A stretch of 64,000 nucleotides of DNA from Actinomycetota bacterium (GTDB lineage Bacteria > Actinomycetota > Actinomycetes > Nanopelagicales > Nanopelagicaceae): contig JAPLBE010000017.1 of assembly GCA_026392935.1 (NCBI GenBank), positions 34,749 to 98,748 on the forward strand. Direction: 5' to 3'. Both the position numbers and the translations under genes were made by a program. Numbering within the stretch: position 1 is the first letter of the stretch; each line of letters starts with the position of its first letter. The notes under the pieces are model-generated. The model was not told the DNA's origin and made no database searches. It worked only from the letters and a program-made list of their open reading frames with translations. Positions 37,623 through 47,832 of this stretch are shown piece after piece.

Positions 37623-37661
37623 GGTTCCTCCAAGGAATAATTAAGTGGTGCTTTAGAGGCG

Positions 37662-37691
37662 AGCCTAGTTGTTCACGCTGAAAAAGTTCAA
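37662..37691 (-). promoter_or_regulatory. predicted promoter of BMP gene 1 (-35 TTGAAC, -10 TAGGCT)
   Basis: Minus strand: TTGAAC (37691-37686) and TAGGCT (37667-37662) are separated by 18 bp. Unlike most promoters in this window it leaves a leader of about 30 nt with a Shine-Dalgarno site. The remaining bases of the 136-base gap show nothing else clear. Confidence 0.5.
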
Positions 37692-37739
37692 AATATCGGA
37701 GTGGTTTCATCGGTGTGGCATGTAACAGTTTGGAAAACT

Positions 37740-37756
37740 CTCAAGTACTAGTTGAG
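37740..37756 (-). terminator. possible weak terminator after BMP gene 2
   Basis: A 5-bp stem CTCAA/TTGAG with a 7-nt loop is followed on the minus strand by AGTTTTCC. It is short and AT-rich, so termination is doubtful. Confidence 0.3.
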
Positions 37757-37758
37757 TG

Positions 37759-38742
37759 CTATGCGAGGATTTTTTCAGCAGATGCTGCAGCAATATTGAT
37801 TGCCTCGCCTTTGCTCTGCAACTCCCTGGATCGAATCGTGAATTCAATTCCCCCACCAGTAATGCCATAGCGCTTACCGAATAACCCAGCGTCTAAGTCT
37901 AGGTAATCCAAGAACTGGTCCCCATCAATTGTCTTGGAAATAATATCAATGATTGCCTTATCAACTCTCTTTACCATGGTGGCTACTAAGAATCTCTTGG
38001 TCTGATTTGTTACAGCTAAGTATTGATCGGGTTCAATGTTAATGAGGCCCACCGACTTACTATTCTTCTTCGCATTGTTTGCAACTATCACTTTGAATAC
38101 TTCAAAATCTGAACCTTGCGTGCTGAGAAAGATGACATCTGCACCAGCAGAAATTACTTGGCTCGCGGCAAGAGAATATGAACCAGACACGTACTTCACA
38201 ACTGGAATAACTTTCTTCTTGCTTGAAAGTACACCCGCGGAAAACCCATTTTTGAATAAATCGGCTTGATTGGTATTGGCAATCATGGCTACTTTGCCAG
38301 TCTTTGAAATCTGAGCTGCGCTGAATCCTGCTAGATAAGCGCCTTGAGTTTCAGCAAAAATAACAGAGCTGACATTTACTGCGGCAACACTCGCATCGTT
38401 AATGATTGCAAACTGTGTATCAGGAAATTCAAATGCCAGTGCCTGCAGAGTTGGACCATACCCACCACCAACAGCTATAACAAGGTTGCAATTCTTTGCA
38501 ATAAGGCTGCGAATTCTCTTCTCGCGATCTGCAGATGTTCCATCTGTTACAACGGGTTCAACGGTAAAGTCGAGCGTCTTGCGAGCCTTCTCAATTCCGG
38601 CAGCGGCTGCATCGTTGAAAGATTTATCTCCACGGCCACCAATATCGTATGCAATACCGATTTTTACTGAATCTGCAAAACTTGGGGCCGGTGCAAGCAC
38701 GCCCAGAACAAGCGCAAGCGCAAGAACGAGGCGGAGTTTCAC
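37759..38742 (-). CDS. BMP-family nucleoside-binding protein 2
   Basis: A 327-residue paralogue of the next gene. The signal peptide (MKLRLVLALALVLGVLAPAPSFA, cleavage near 23) leads into VKIGIAYDIGGRGDKSFNDAAAAG, the BMP N-terminal motif. No lipobox is seen. Its GTG overlaps the trpS stop (TAGTG), so it is carried on the trpS transcript as well as sitting beside the nucleoside ABC genes. It may widen ligand range for the shared transporter or bind a different nucleoside. Confidence 0.85.
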   Translation of the reverse strand: MKLRLVLALALVLGVLAPAPSFADSVKIGIAYDIGGRGDKSFNDAAAAGIEKARKTLDFTVEPVVTDGTSADREKRIRSLIAKNCNLVIAVGGGYGPTLQALAFEFPDTQFAIINDASVAAVNVSSVIFAETQGAYLAGFSAAQISKTGKVAMIANTNQADLFKNGFSAGVLSSKKKVIPVVKYVSGSYSLAASQVISAGADVIFLSTQGSDFEVFKVIVANNAKKNSKSVGLINIEPDQYLAVTNQTKRFLVATMVKRVDKAIIDIISKTIDGDQFLDYLDLDAGLFGKRYGITGGGIEFTIRSRELQSKGEAINIAAASAEKILA

Positions 38743-39734
38743 TAGAGAACTACTCCCAAGTTCTTATATGTGGTTTCAAGAGTTTGGCTTGCCACTGCAC
38801 GAGCCTTTTCAGAGCCTTGATGCAAAATATCCAGTAGATGTTTCTCATCTTCAAGTAATTCAAGTGCACGCGCACGTATCGGGCGAAGGTACTCAACAAC
38901 GACGTCAGCAACTGCAGCTTTGAAGTCGCCGTAACCTTTGCCTGCAAATTCCTTTTCCAGTGCATCAATACTCTGACCAGAAAGTGCTGAATGTATTGTG
39001 AGTAGATTGCTAATGCCTGGCTTCTGCGCGACATCAAATGTAATCTCTCGTCCCGCATCGGTAACAGCGCTCTTTATCTTCTTAAGATTTGCCTCGGGTG
39101 AGTCCATGATTTCAATAACACCTGCAACAGCGCCAGAGGACTTACTCATTTTGGCTGTTGGTTCTTGAATATCATTAATTTTGGCGGCAGTTTTTAAAAT
39201 ATAGGCTTCTGGAAGTTGGAATGTCTGGCCATAGCGAGTGTTAAATCTTCCTGCTAAATCTCTTGTGAGTTCTATATGCTGACGTTGATCTTCACCTACT
39301 GGTACAAAGTGCGCTTGATACAACAAAATATCGGCTGCTTGCAACATTGGATATGTGAACAGCCCAACTCGCGAGGAATCAGCGCCACTCTTAGAAGATT
39401 TATCTTTGAACTGGGTCATACGGCTTGCTTCACCAAAGCCAGTTAGACATTCCATAATCCAGCCAAGTTGATTGTGCTGTGGAACCTGAGATTGCACAAA
39501 GAGGGTTGACTTTTCTGGAGAAATTCCGAGGGCAAGTAGTTGCGCCGCTGATGCCAAAGTCCGTTTACGTAAAAGTGCCGGATCCGTTTCGACTGTAAGA
39601 GCGTGCAAATCTACGATGCAATAAAAAGCATCGTGCTCTTCTTGTAGTTCAACCCATTGCTTTACGGCACCAAGGTAGTTACCAAGATGAAAAGAATCGC
39701 TCGTAGGTTGAATGCCTGATAAGACGCGCTTCAT
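38742..39734 (-). CDS. trpS: tryptophanyl-tRNA synthetase
   Basis: Charges tRNA-Trp. The 330-residue class I synthetase has [18 protein letters not shown] with the HIGH-like [21 protein letters not shown], and the KMSKS loop as [10 protein letters not shown]. The length is typical. It starts 20 nt after the CNNM/CBS gene in the sense of the genome map (the two are on the same strand, trpS being upstream of BMP gene 2 and downstream of the CNNM gene). No T-box or other leader is apparent. Confidence 0.95.
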   Translation of the reverse strand: MKRVLSGIQPTSDSFHLGNYLGAVKQWVELQEEHDAFYCIVDLHALTVETDPALLRKRTLASAAQLLALGISPEKSTLFVQSQVPQHNQLGWIMECLTGFGEASRMTQFKDKSSKSGADSSRVGLFTYPMLQAADILLYQAHFVPVGEDQRQHIELTRDLAGRFNTRYGQTFQLPEAYILKTAAKINDIQEPTAKMSKSSGAVAGVIEIMDSPEANLKKIKSAVTDAGREITFDVAQKPGISNLLTIHSALSGQSIDALEKEFAGKGYGDFKAAVADVVVEYLRPIRARALELLEDEKHLLDILHQGSEKARAVASQTLETTYKNLGVVL

Positions 39735-39754
39735 GGGTTCAATTCTTGCATGCC

Positions 39755-41050
39755 TTAGTAGTTGCGCGAGATCAATAGACGGCCAGCGCGTTTACCTTCC
39801 ATACTCAGAACGGTAATACGAACGCCGTTGACGCCAACGATGTCATTCTCCACAGGAATACGCCCTAAATAGTGCATTACAAAGCCACTTGCAGTCTCAT
39901 ACGGTCCTTCGGGTAAGTCAATGCCAGTCTGTTCGCTCAAATCTTCAAGCGAGATGAGGCCCTCAACTTCAAAATCACCGGTGCGTGATTCTTGCGAAAC
40001 TTCAGTTTCATCGTTGTCATACTCGTCGCGAATATCCCCAATTAATGTTTCAACCAAGTCTTCCAGCGTAACAATTCCATCAGTTCCACCATACTCATCA
40101 AGAACAATGGCTAGATGCTGGCGCTGTTTTCTCATCTCAGTAAGGGCAGGCAAAATACCTTTGGTGCCAGGTAAGTACATTATGTTTCTTGCAAGTTCTT
40201 GAATCTTTGCATTTGAAGTAGCAAGACTTGTATCGAGCAAATCACGCACATGGATAAAGCCGACTACTTCATCTGAAGAACCACGAACTACTGGGTAGCG
40301 AGAATGTGCCTTCTCGATGGCAAGTGCAATCGCTTTGCCAACAGTAAGAGATGCATCCATGAAATCAACTTCGGTGCGCGGCACCATAACTTCATGTACT
40401 TGACGCTCTGACGCGTTGAAAACTTCTTCAACAATATCTCGCTCTTCATCCGTCAAAGCAGCATGGCCAGCAACAAGATCAAGAAGTTCTTCTTCTGAAA
40501 TCTGTGCACGTTGCTCTTTAGGGTCAATACCGATGAGCCTTAAGACCAAGTTTGTAGAGTGCGAAAGTATCCAAATGAATGGACGGAATAGATTTGTCAG
40601 AACTCCAATAATCCCCGCAGATGCGAGCGCGATTTGCTCATTGCGATACAACGCAAGTCGTTTAGGAACTAACTCTCCAAAAACCAATGAGAAGTAAGCG
40701 ATAATCAGAGTAACGCCCACCAGAGAAGCAGTTGAGGCGCTTCTACTCGCAAGGCCTAAGTCTTCGAGCCATGGAATTACAAAGTTGCCAAGCTTTTCTG
40801 CACCTAAAGCAGCAGAGAGGAAACCGGTCACAGTAACGCCAACTTGTAGCGCTGCCAGAAGTCGATTGGGATTACTTACAAGTGTCGCAACACGTTGTCC
40901 GGCTTTTCCTCTAGTGGCAAGCTGCTTGATCTGACTCTCTCGAAGTGAGATAAGGGCGATTTCGGCGGCAACAAAAAGGCCACCAATAACCATAAGTGCA
41001 ACGACAAGAGAAATAGCTGAGAAGAGAGAACCGCTGGGGTGGCTTTCCAT
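39755..41050 (-). CDS. CNNM/CorC-family membrane protein (hemolysin-like) with CBS domains
   Basis: A 431-residue protein with a DUF21/CNNM membrane domain of three to four helices (about 5-150), a CBS pair (about 205-330, e.g. [30 protein letters not shown]) and a C-terminal CorC_HlyC domain. Relatives export or regulate Mg2+/Co2+. The hemolysin label is historical and no toxin role is implied. ATG 41050 is the natural start. It diverges from msiK across 135 bases. Confidence 0.9.
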   Translation of the reverse strand: MESHPSGSLFSAISLVVALMVIGGLFVAAEIALISLRESQIKQLATRGKAGQRVATLVSNPNRLLAALQVGVTVTGFLSAALGAEKLGNFVIPWLEDLGLASRSASTASLVGVTLIIAYFSLVFGELVPKRLALYRNEQIALASAGIIGVLTNLFRPFIWILSHSTNLVLRLIGIDPKEQRAQISEEELLDLVAGHAALTDEERDIVEEVFNASERQVHEVMVPRTEVDFMDASLTVGKAIALAIEKAHSRYPVVRGSSDEVVGFIHVRDLLDTSLATSNAKIQELARNIMYLPGTKGILPALTEMRKQRQHLAIVLDEYGGTDGIVTLEDLVETLIGDIRDEYDNDETEVSQESRTGDFEVEGLISLEDLSEQTGIDLPEGPYETASGFVMHYLGRIPVENDIVGVNGVRITVLSMEGKRAGRLLISRNY

Positions 41051-41112
41051 GATGGGAGAAGTCTACCGAAAATGGCTTCACTTTCGTCTCTGGGTGACAT
41101 AGCCTTGGCCAC

Positions 41113-41167
41113 GCTGGTCAACCGACCAGCACCTTAATCCTCGGATCGTCGGGCACGTACCTGCCCG
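41113..41167 (+). promoter_or_regulatory. two hairpins in the msiK upstream region
   Basis: GCTGGTC-AACC-GACCAGC (41113-41130) and CGGGCA-CGTACC-TGCCCG (41150-41167) are perfect short inverted repeats in a 135-base gap. The first could be an operator or part of a terminator; the second lies about 18 nt before msiK, just ahead of the AAGGA ribosome site, where it could affect translation. Nothing else clear is seen in the gap. Confidence 0.4.
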
Positions 41168-41185
41168 GATAAGGAAAGTGAAAAA

Positions 41186-42268
41186 ATGGCATCAGTCGTA
41201 TTCGAAAATGCGTCACGCATTTATCCAGGAACAACAGTTCCTGCTGTAGATAAACTCAATCTCACTGTCGCAGATGGTGAATTTCTTGTTCTCGTCGGGC
41301 CTTCTGGTTGCGGAAAATCAACATCACTTCGCATGCTTGCCGGTCTAGAAGAAATCGACGGAGGTCGAATTCTTATTGGTGATCGCGACGTAACAAATGT
41401 CGCTCCTAAAGATCGCGATATCGCGATGGTCTTCCAGTCATACGCTCTCTATCCACACATGTCAGTTGCAGAAAATATGGGCTTCGCACTAAAGATTGCT
41501 GGAGTCGATAAAGCAGAACGTGACAAGCGTGTTCGCGAAGCTGCAAAGCTGCTTGATCTAGAACTTTACTTAGAGCGCAAGCCAAAGGCACTATCTGGTG
41601 GACAACGTCAGCGCGTAGCGATGGGTCGCGCAATTGTTCGCGAACCTCAAGTGTTCTTGATGGATGAGCCTCTCTCAAACCTTGATGCGAAGTTGCGTGT
41701 TGCAACTCGCACACAAATTGCTGCCTTGCAGCGTCGTCTTGGAATCACCACTGTCTACGTCACTCACGACCAAGTTGAAGCAATGACTATGGGAGATCGC
41801 GTTGCAGTTCTTAAAGATGGCTTGCTTCAGCAAGTTGATACACCTCGTAACTTGTATGACAAGCCAATCAATGCATTCGTTGCTGGCTTTATCGGATCTC
41901 CAGCCATGAACTTACTCGTTGCCCCAGTCTCTGGTGGCAAAGCGCATCTTGGTGATCTTGATATTGATGTTCCAACTTCTGCGGGTTCTTCAGTAACTGT
42001 AGGAATTCGCCCAGAAGGTTGGGTTCCTGCAGAAAAAGGCTTCCAGGTAAATGTCGAAGTTGTTGAAGAACTTGGTTCAGATGCATTTGTTTATGGTCGC
42101 CCAGCAGATAAGAACATCACCTTCTCAAATGTTGTCGATGAGGGTGCACAAGTGATTGTTCGCTGGGATCCAAAGAATCCACCTCAAGCTGGTCAAATAG
42201 TTACTGTTGCAAATCTTCCAGGAACAGTGCACCTATTCGACTCTACGACCGGGGTTCGCATTAACTAA
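41186..42268 (+). CDS. msiK: MsiK/UgpC-type ABC transporter ATP-binding protein
   Basis: ATPase of carbohydrate ABC importers (CUT1 class). The 360-residue protein has Walker A GPSGCGKST (38-46), signature LSGGQRQRVAMGRA, Walker B VFLMDEPLSNLDAK and a MalK-like C-terminal regulatory/TOBE region. No permeases or binding protein lie nearby, so it is an orphan ATPase; in Streptomyces one such protein (MsiK) serves many sugar importers. The same shared role is inferred. Its 3' end overlaps the convergent S51 peptidase gene by 8 nt. Confidence 0.88.
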   Translation: MASVVFENASRIYPGTTVPAVDKLNLTVADGEFLVLVGPSGCGKSTSLRMLAGLEEIDGGRILIGDRDVTNVAPKDRDIAMVFQSYALYPHMSVAENMGFALKIAGVDKAERDKRVREAAKLLDLELYLERKPKALSGGQRQRVAMGRAIVREPQVFLMDEPLSNLDAKLRVATRTQIAALQRRLGITTVYVTHDQVEAMTMGDRVAVLKDGLLQQVDTPRNLYDKPINAFVAGFIGSPAMNLLVAPVSGGKAHLGDLDIDVPTSAGSSVTVGIRPEGWVPAEKGFQVNVEVVEELGSDAFVYGRPADKNITFSNVVDEGAQVIVRWDPKNPPQAGQIVTVANLPGTVHLFDSTTGVRIN

Positions 42269-42947
42269 CGAGATTAAATGTGCCACGAAGTACATGAATC
42301 TTTCCAATACCGAATTTTCTCCAAGTATCGGTATACACCGCAGCGGTGTTCTCGTCGATCCCAAGCAGAGTTGACTCTGAATCAGAACGCACGATGAACG
42401 AAGCTACTCGGTCAGGTAACCAACCAAGCATCTTGTCGTAATGTGGAATTACCTCAATTTCTGGAAGCAAACCCAGTCCCGGACTGTGGTGTGATTTACG
42501 TATGCCCATAATTGTTCCACCAAATGCCATCGCTCCAGCAGAACATCCGGCAAGTGAAGTTCCTGTGCGCCACTGGTTCACGATTTCATCCCACAGAGGT
42601 GAGCCGCTAAATATTTCTGCGACTCTGTGGGGATCTCCCCCTGAAAAATAAATCAGTCCGGCATCCTTAATAAGTTGCACATGGTGTTCGGTGAATGCAT
42701 CTTCACGTTCGTGGATTGGTAAGTACACGCATCTGCTACCAATTCGATCAGATTGTGCCTGGCCTAAACGTTTCCACTTTTCTCGGCTTGAATCGCCTTC
42801 ATGTGAAGAAGCAGTTGGAATCTGTATATATGTATTGTCTTTACCTAGGGAAATAGCACGATGCAGAAGCTGAGTTTCCAGCTCCTGCATCGCGACTGAA
42901 TATTCACCAGAGCCTACAAGTGCGATTGCACCACCGCTCTGGTTCAT
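42261..42947 (-). CDS. peptidase S51 family protein (dipeptidase E/cyanophycinase-like)
   Basis: A 228-residue serine peptidase of the S51 fold. The nucleophile elbow is AGCSAGAMAFG (Ser near 135), preceded by YFSGGDPHRV and followed by EVIPHYDK. Size matches PepE-type alpha-aspartyl dipeptidases better than the longer cyanophycinases, but either is possible. Cyanophycin use has been proposed for freshwater acI Actinobacteria (established only as a genomic inference). It lies 7 bases downstream of nothing else on its strand but just upstream of icd's stop side, so it is likely transcribed independently. Confidence 0.75.
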   Translation of the reverse strand: MNQSGGAIALVGSGEYSVAMQELETQLLHRAISLGKDNTYIQIPTASSHEGDSSREKWKRLGQAQSDRIGSRCVYLPIHEREDAFTEHHVQLIKDAGLIYFSGGDPHRVAEIFSGSPLWDEIVNQWRTGTSLAGCSAGAMAFGGTIMGIRKSHHSPGLGLLPEIEVIPHYDKMLGWLPDRVASFIVRSDSESTLLGIDENTAAVYTDTWRKFGIGKIHVLRGTFNLVS

Positions 42948-42954
42948 AAATTAC

Positions 42955-44169
42955 TTAAGCCATAGCTTTCTTTAGGTTCTCATCAATTGAGCTCAAGAAT
43001 TCCTGAGTCGTTTGATATGGCGCCTCTTTAGAGATCAGAAGTGACAAATCTTTTGTCATCTTTCCTTGTTCAACTGTTTCAATACATACACGCTCAAGTG
43101 TTGTTGCAAACTTTGCAAGCTCTGTGTTGTTATCAAGCTTCGCACGGTGTGCAAGCCCCTGAGTCCAAGCAAAGATTGAAGCAATTGGGTTTGTTGATGT
43201 TGCTTTGCCTGCTTGATGTTCACGATAGTGACGAGTCACAGTTCCGTGAGCGGCTTCTGATTCGCAAACTTTTCCATCCGGAGTCATAAGTACTGACGTC
43301 ATTAATCCAAGTGAGCCATAACCCTGCGCCACGGTGTCAGATTGGACGTCACCATCGTAGTTCTTACATGCCCAGACATATCCGCCATCCATACGAAGTG
43401 ACATCGCCACCATGTCATCAATAAGGCGATGCTCGTACCAGATTCCTGCGGCATCAAATTGTGATTTGAATTCTGCTACATAAATCTCTTCAAAAATATC
43501 TTTAAAGCGACCGTCGTATGCCTTAAGAATTGTGTTCTTAGTTGATAGGTATACCGGGAATTTACGGAGTAAACCATAATTCAATGATGCGCGCGCAAAG
43601 TCACGAATTGAATCATCGACGTTGTACATAGCCATAGCAACACCTGAAGATTCAAAATTAAACACTTCGGTGTTAATGGGAGCAGATCCATCTTCTGGCA
43701 CAAATGAGATTGTCAATTTTCCTGGACCTGGAACTTTGAAATCTGTTGCTCGGTACTGATCACCAAAAGCGTGACGACCAATAACGATTGGTTTGGTCCA
43801 GTGAGGAACCAAACGTGGCACATTGCTGATGATGATTGGCTCGCGGAAGATTACGCCGCCCAAGATATTACGGATTGTTCCGTTAGGTGACTTCCACATC
43901 TTCTTAAGGCCGAATTCTTTTACCCGCGCCTCATCAGGCGTGATTGTCGCGCACTTGATGCCTACGCCATGCTTCTGAATTGCACGAGCAGAATCGATTG
44001 TTACTTGGTCATCGGTTGCATCGCGATTTTCCATACCAAGGTCGTAGTACTCCAGGTTTACATCGAGATAAGGAAGGATGAGTGAGTCTTTGATGAATTG
44101 CCAAATAATGCGCGTCATTTCATCGCCGTCTAGTTCTACAACTGTTCCTTCAACTTTAATCTTTGCCAT
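42955..44169 (-). CDS. icd: NADP-dependent isocitrate dehydrogenase (eukaryotic-like type)
   Basis: Oxidative decarboxylation of isocitrate to 2-oxoglutarate in the TCA cycle. The 404-residue homodimeric type II enzyme begins [13 protein letters not shown] and contains [19 protein letters not shown] and [18 protein letters not shown], as in mitochondrial and many actinobacterial IDHs. GGGAGAAG lies 3-4 nt before the ATG. It follows mdh by 27 nt, so the two dehydrogenases are probably co-transcribed. Confidence 0.95.
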   Translation of the reverse strand: MAKIKVEGTVVELDGDEMTRIIWQFIKDSLILPYLDVNLEYYDLGMENRDATDDQVTIDSARAIQKHGVGIKCATITPDEARVKEFGLKKMWKSPNGTIRNILGGVIFREPIIISNVPRLVPHWTKPIVIGRHAFGDQYRATDFKVPGPGKLTISFVPEDGSAPINTEVFNFESSGVAMAMYNVDDSIRDFARASLNYGLLRKFPVYLSTKNTILKAYDGRFKDIFEEIYVAEFKSQFDAAGIWYEHRLIDDMVAMSLRMDGGYVWACKNYDGDVQSDTVAQGYGSLGLMTSVLMTPDGKVCESEAAHGTVTRHYREHQAGKATSTNPIASIFAWTQGLAHRAKLDNNTELAKFATTLERVCIETVEQGKMTKDLSLLISKEAPYQTTQEFLSSIDENLKKAMA

Positions 44170-44196
44170 TATCTTCTCCCGGTTGCGATTTTCTAC

Positions 44197-45147
44197 TTAG
44201 AGGGTCTGTACATCTGCTTGTTTTGTGCGAACAGCTTCTGCAGCTTCTTTGAGTGAAGCAACTTCTGAATCTGTCAGAGCGCTCTCAACAACTTTGCGAA
44301 CTCCAGCTTTGCCAATCTCGGCTTCAACACCGAGATAAACACCAGAAATTCCATATTCGCCATCGACCCAAGCGCACACCGGCATGACTTCACCAGAATC
44401 TTCGATAACAGCTTTTGCCATACGAGCTGCAGCAGCAGATGGTGCGTAATAAGCAGAACCAGTCTTAAGCAGCGCAACTACTTCGGCTCCACCGTTACGA
44501 GTGCGATCAACGAGTTCATCGATCTCAGTTTGAGATAACTTCTCAGAAAGTGGTGCTCCGTTAACTGTGCATCGACTTGGAACCGGAACCATCGTGTCAC
44601 CGTGCGATCCAAGAGTAAGAGTCTTCACTGAAGATACTGAAACGCCAAGTTTTTCAGCAACAAAATTTGTAAAGCGAGCAGTATCAAGCATTCCTGCTTG
44701 GCCCATCACGCGATTCTTTGGAAAGTTAGTTGCAAGCTGTGCAAGTGCTGTCATTTCATCTAGTGGATTAGAGACAACAATAATTACTGCATTTGGTGAA
44801 TGCTTTGCAATATTTTCAGCAACTCCGCGAACGATTCCGGCATTAACGCCAATAAGATCCATGCGGCTCATTCCTGGCTTGCGCGGAAGACCTGCGGTGA
44901 TGACAACTACATCAGAGTTTGCAGTCTTTTCATATCCTGCGCCTTCTGGAGTTGTAGTGGCTCCAGTAATTTTTGTCTCAAATCCTTCGATAGATCGAGA
45001 TTGATTCATATCAAGAGCCAAACCTTCTGGCTTTCCTTCGAGAATATCTGTGAGGACAACCTCGTCAAAGATGTTGTATTCAGCTAAACGAAGAGCTGTC
45101 GTTGATCCGTAGAAACCTGCACCTACAACGGTGACTTTCTTTGCCAT
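44197..45147 (-). CDS. mdh: malate dehydrogenase (LDH-like, NAD-dependent)
   Basis: Malate/oxaloacetate interconversion. The 316-residue protein has the Rossmann motif VVGAGFYGSTTALRL (6-20), the arginine pair PRKPGMSR that selects malate over lactate, VSNPLDEM, and the catalytic His in GSHGDTMVP. It resembles the LDH-like MDH group rather than the E. coli type. AAGGA precedes the ATG. It stands 58 nt after the DUF3017 gene and just before icd. Confidence 0.95.
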   Translation of the reverse strand: MAKKVTVVGAGFYGSTTALRLAEYNIFDEVVLTDILEGKPEGLALDMNQSRSIEGFETKITGATTTPEGAGYEKTANSDVVVITAGLPRKPGMSRMDLIGVNAGIVRGVAENIAKHSPNAVIIVVSNPLDEMTALAQLATNFPKNRVMGQAGMLDTARFTNFVAEKLGVSVSSVKTLTLGSHGDTMVPVPSRCTVNGAPLSEKLSQTEIDELVDRTRNGGAEVVALLKTGSAYYAPSAAAARMAKAVIEDSGEVMPVCAWVDGEYGISGVYLGVEAEIGKAGVRKVVESALTDSEVASLKEAAEAVRTKQADVQTL

Positions 45148-45205
45148 GGCTATCCTTTTTGTCGATCTGGTATGTGAACTGGTTTATCTTGACGTCGAGA
45201 GAACT

Positions 45206-45433
45206 CTACAACCCCTTAGGAAGTGCAATTGCCAGCCCAAAGAGTACAACTGCGATAGTCAGCGGGAGATAGCGCTCAAACCTGCCCTTACCTGACTGGG
45301 CAAGGGAAATCACTGCGGTCCCGACTGCAATCAGTAGAGCGCCGGTGCGCACAAAACTTGCGACGCCAGCAACAACGCCGAGTGCTGTAAGAATGTATGC
45401 AATCCGAAGTTGAAGGCTACTTATCTCTCGCAT
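45206..45433 (-). CDS. DUF3017 small membrane protein
   Basis: A 75-residue protein with three hydrophobic segments (about 10-25, 28-46, 55-72). Actinobacteria carry a DUF3017 membrane protein directly after folD, and position, size and topology match. Function is unknown. Its ATG lies inside the end of folD (13-nt overlap), implying translational coupling. Confidence 0.75.
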   Translation of the reverse strand: MREISSLQLRIAYILTALGVVAGVASFVRTGALLIAVGTAVISLAQSGKGRFERYLPLTIAVVLFGLAIALPKGL

Positions 45434-46263
45434 GCATCGACCACATTCATGAGCAACATCGCGCGAGTCATTGGGCCGACTCCCCCAGGCATGGGCGCAA
45501 CATACGAAGCAATATCCATAACGCCAGGATCAATATCACCGAGTAGGCCTGCATCTGTGCGTGAGATGCCAACATCAACTACTACTGCGCCAGGTTTAAT
45601 CATTTCTGCCTTAAGAAAATGTGCCTGACCAATGGCGGCAACAACAATGTCTGCGCGACGAGTGTGCGCTGCTAAATCTCTTGTACCTGTATGTGTCAGA
45701 GTCACGGTGGCATTTTCTTCTCTGCGAGTTAAGAGAAGGCCAAGTGGTCGTCCAACAGTGAGACCGCGTCCGATGACAACAACATCTGCTCCTGCGAGTG
45801 GAATCTTGTAGTGATTGATGAGTTCGACGATTCCACGTGGTGTGCATGGAAGCGGTGCATCGTAACCAGCAACTAGTCGACCTAAATTTAGTGGGTGCAA
45901 ACCATCAGCATCTTTAGCTGGATCTATTGCTTCAAGTATTACCTGCGTATCGATGCCACGAGGCAAGGGAAGTTGAACAATGTAACCAGTGCATTCTTTA
46001 GCAGAGTTAAGGTCCTTGATTGCAGCGAGTACATCAGATTGCGTTGCACTTGCTGGTAAATCTATCCGAATCGAATTGATTCCTACTTCTTGGCAATCAC
46101 GATGCTTACCGCCAACATATGAATGCGACCCTGGGTCATCACCAACTAGGACTGTTCCAAGTCCTGGAGTAACTCCGCGTGCGACTAGCTTTGCAGTGCG
46201 AAGAGCTAGCTCTCTCTTAATTGAGGCAGCAAGTGCTTTTCCATCAAGTATTTGTGCGCTCAT
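45421..46263 (-). CDS. folD: methylenetetrahydrofolate dehydrogenase/cyclohydrolase
   Basis: Bifunctional one-carbon enzyme interconverting methylene-, methenyl- and formyl-tetrahydrofolate. The 280-residue protein has [18 protein letters not shown] with the catalytic Lys, GYIVQLPLP, the NADP loop [11 protein letters not shown], and the final [15 protein letters not shown]. It makes the formyl donor for PurN and PurH encoded just upstream. TAGGAT ends 6 nt before the ATG, giving it a promoter of its own. Confidence 0.95.
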   Translation of the reverse strand: MSAQILDGKALAASIKRELALRTAKLVARGVTPGLGTVLVGDDPGSHSYVGGKHRDCQEVGINSIRIDLPASATQSDVLAAIKDLNSAKECTGYIVQLPLPRGIDTQVILEAIDPAKDADGLHPLNLGRLVAGYDAPLPCTPRGIVELINHYKIPLAGADVVVIGRGLTVGRPLGLLLTRREENATVTLTHTGTRDLAAHTRRADIVVAAIGQAHFLKAEMIKPGAVVVDVGISRTDAGLLGDIDPGVMDIASYVAPMPGGVGPMTRAMLLMNVVDACER

Positions 46264-46269
46264 GCGGCC

Positions 46270-46275
46270 ATCCTA
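46270..46275 (-). promoter_or_regulatory. predicted -10 box of folD (leaderless)
   Basis: Minus-strand TAGGAT with a 6-nt spacer to ATG 46263, in the 21-base gap after purH. Confidence 0.5.
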
Positions 46276-46284
46276 TTAGGTCAA

Positions 46285-47832
46285 TTATGCGTGAGAGAAA
46301 TGCCTAGTACCGGTGAAGAACATTGCTACGCCAGCTTTCTCAGCTGCCGCAATTACCTCTTCATCTCGAACACTGCCTCCCGGTTGAACAATTGCTCGCA
46401 CTCCGGCAGCGGTGAGAATTTCGACTCCATCGGCAAATGGGAAGAATGCATCAGATGCCGCAACACTTCCGGCAACTCGATCACCGGCACGGTCCACCGC
46501 AAGTTTTGCAGAATCAACTCTGTTGACTTGTCCCATTCCAATGCCAACAGATGCGCCACCTTTAGCTAGCAAGATTGCATTGCTCTTCACCGCGCGCACG
46601 GATCGCCATGCAAATTCCAAATCCTGCATATCTTCAGCCGATACTGCAGATCCTGTTACTTGCTTCCAGTTCTTTGGATTATCACCCTCGGCGTTAATGA
46701 GATCTGTCTCTTGCACAAGAACGCCACCAGAAACTGGGCGAAGTTCGAGTGGAGAAATTCGAGTAACTGCGCAGGTAAGAATTCGGAGTGATGGTTTCTT
46801 CATCAAGATTTCAAGTGCTGCGGGTTCGTAATCTGGCGCAATGATTACTTCAGTAAAGATTTGAGAAAGTGGTTCAGCCATGGCAACTGTAACGGTGCGA
46901 TTTGCCGCAACCACTCCACCAAATGCAGAAACTGGATCACACAGATGTGCTTTTATGTATGCATCTGCAATATCTGTACCGACTGCGATTCCACAAGGGT
47001 TTGCATGTTTAATAATCGCTACACATGGTTGCGCATGATCTAACGCAGTTCTCCAAGCAGCATCTGCATCGGTGTAATTATTAAATGACATTTCTTTGCC
47101 ATGCGATTGCACAGCATTGACGATTCCAGAAGGCCCCCCGCGGAAAATAGATGCCCGCTGATGTGGGTTCTCTCCATAGCGAAGTGAATTCTCACGCTTC
47201 CAAATCAAACCAAGCCAATCAACTGATTCAATATCAGCACTTACGGTGGAACCTAACCAACTTGCAATAGTGAGGTCGTACTCAGCAGTTGTTCTAAAAA
47301 CTTCAAGTGCCAGTAATTTTCTTTCTTCATCAGTAAATCCGCCGGCTTTAATGGATTGGATTACGCGGTCGTATTGCGATTCTTTGCATACAACAGCAAC
47401 AGATCCGTGGTTTTTTGCCGCACCACGTAACATCGAAGGACCACCGATATCAATTTGTTCGATGCACTCTGCAAAATCAGCACCCGATGCCAGTGTTGAT
47501 GCAAATGGGTAGAGATTGATGACAACTAAATCAAATGGTTCGATTTCTAAATCTGCAATTGCTTTCAGATGTTCAGGATTATTCTGATCCGCCAAAATTC
47601 CAGAGTGAATTTTTGGATGAAGGGTCTTAACCCGACCTCCCATAATCTCTGGAAAGCCCGTGTAACTACTGACTTCAGTGACGGCAATCCCTGCACCTTG
47701 GAGGGTTTTGGCAGTAGAGCCAGTTGAAAGTATTTCTACCCCAGCACTTGCAAGACACTTACCGAGTTCAAGGAGGCGCTCTTTGTCATAGACGCTAACA
47801 AGTGCACGTCGAATCTGTTTTCTGTTAGCCAT
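46285..47832 (-). CDS. purH: bifunctional AICAR transformylase/IMP cyclohydrolase
   Basis: Last two steps of IMP synthesis. The 515-residue protein has an N-terminal cyclohydrolase domain ([26 protein letters not shown]) and the transformylase domain with IKHANPCG and the C-terminal FPFADGVE and [15 protein letters not shown] 47832 overlaps the purN stop by 8 nt. An upstream in-frame start would add eleven residues with no family resemblance. Confidence 0.95.
   Translation of the reverse strand: MANRKQIRRALVSVYDKERLLELGKCLASAGVEILSTGSTAKTLQGAGIAVTEVSSYTGFPEIMGGRVKTLHPKIHSGILADQNNPEHLKAIADLEIEPFDLVVINLYPFASTLASGADFAECIEQIDIGGPSMLRGAAKNHGSVAVVCKESQYDRVIQSIKAGGFTDEERKLLALEVFRTTAEYDLTIASWLGSTVSADIESVDWLGLIWKRENSLRYGENPHQRASIFRGGPSGIVNAVQSHGKEMSFNNYTDADAAWRTALDHAQPCVAIIKHANPCGIAVGTDIADAYIKAHLCDPVSAFGGVVAANRTVTVAMAEPLSQIFTEVIIAPDYEPAALEILMKKPSLRILTCAVTRISPLELRPVSGGVLVQETDLINAEGDNPKNWKQVTGSAVSAEDMQDLEFAWRSVRAVKSNAILLAKGGASVGIGMGQVNRVDSAKLAVDRAGDRVAGSVAASDAFFPFADGVEILTAAGVRAIVQPGGSVRDEEVIAAAEKAGVAMFFTGTRHFSHA

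Noticed and set aside
41100..41185. Riboswitch upstream of msiK
   Set aside because: Two simple hairpins but no conserved core of any riboswitch class I know.
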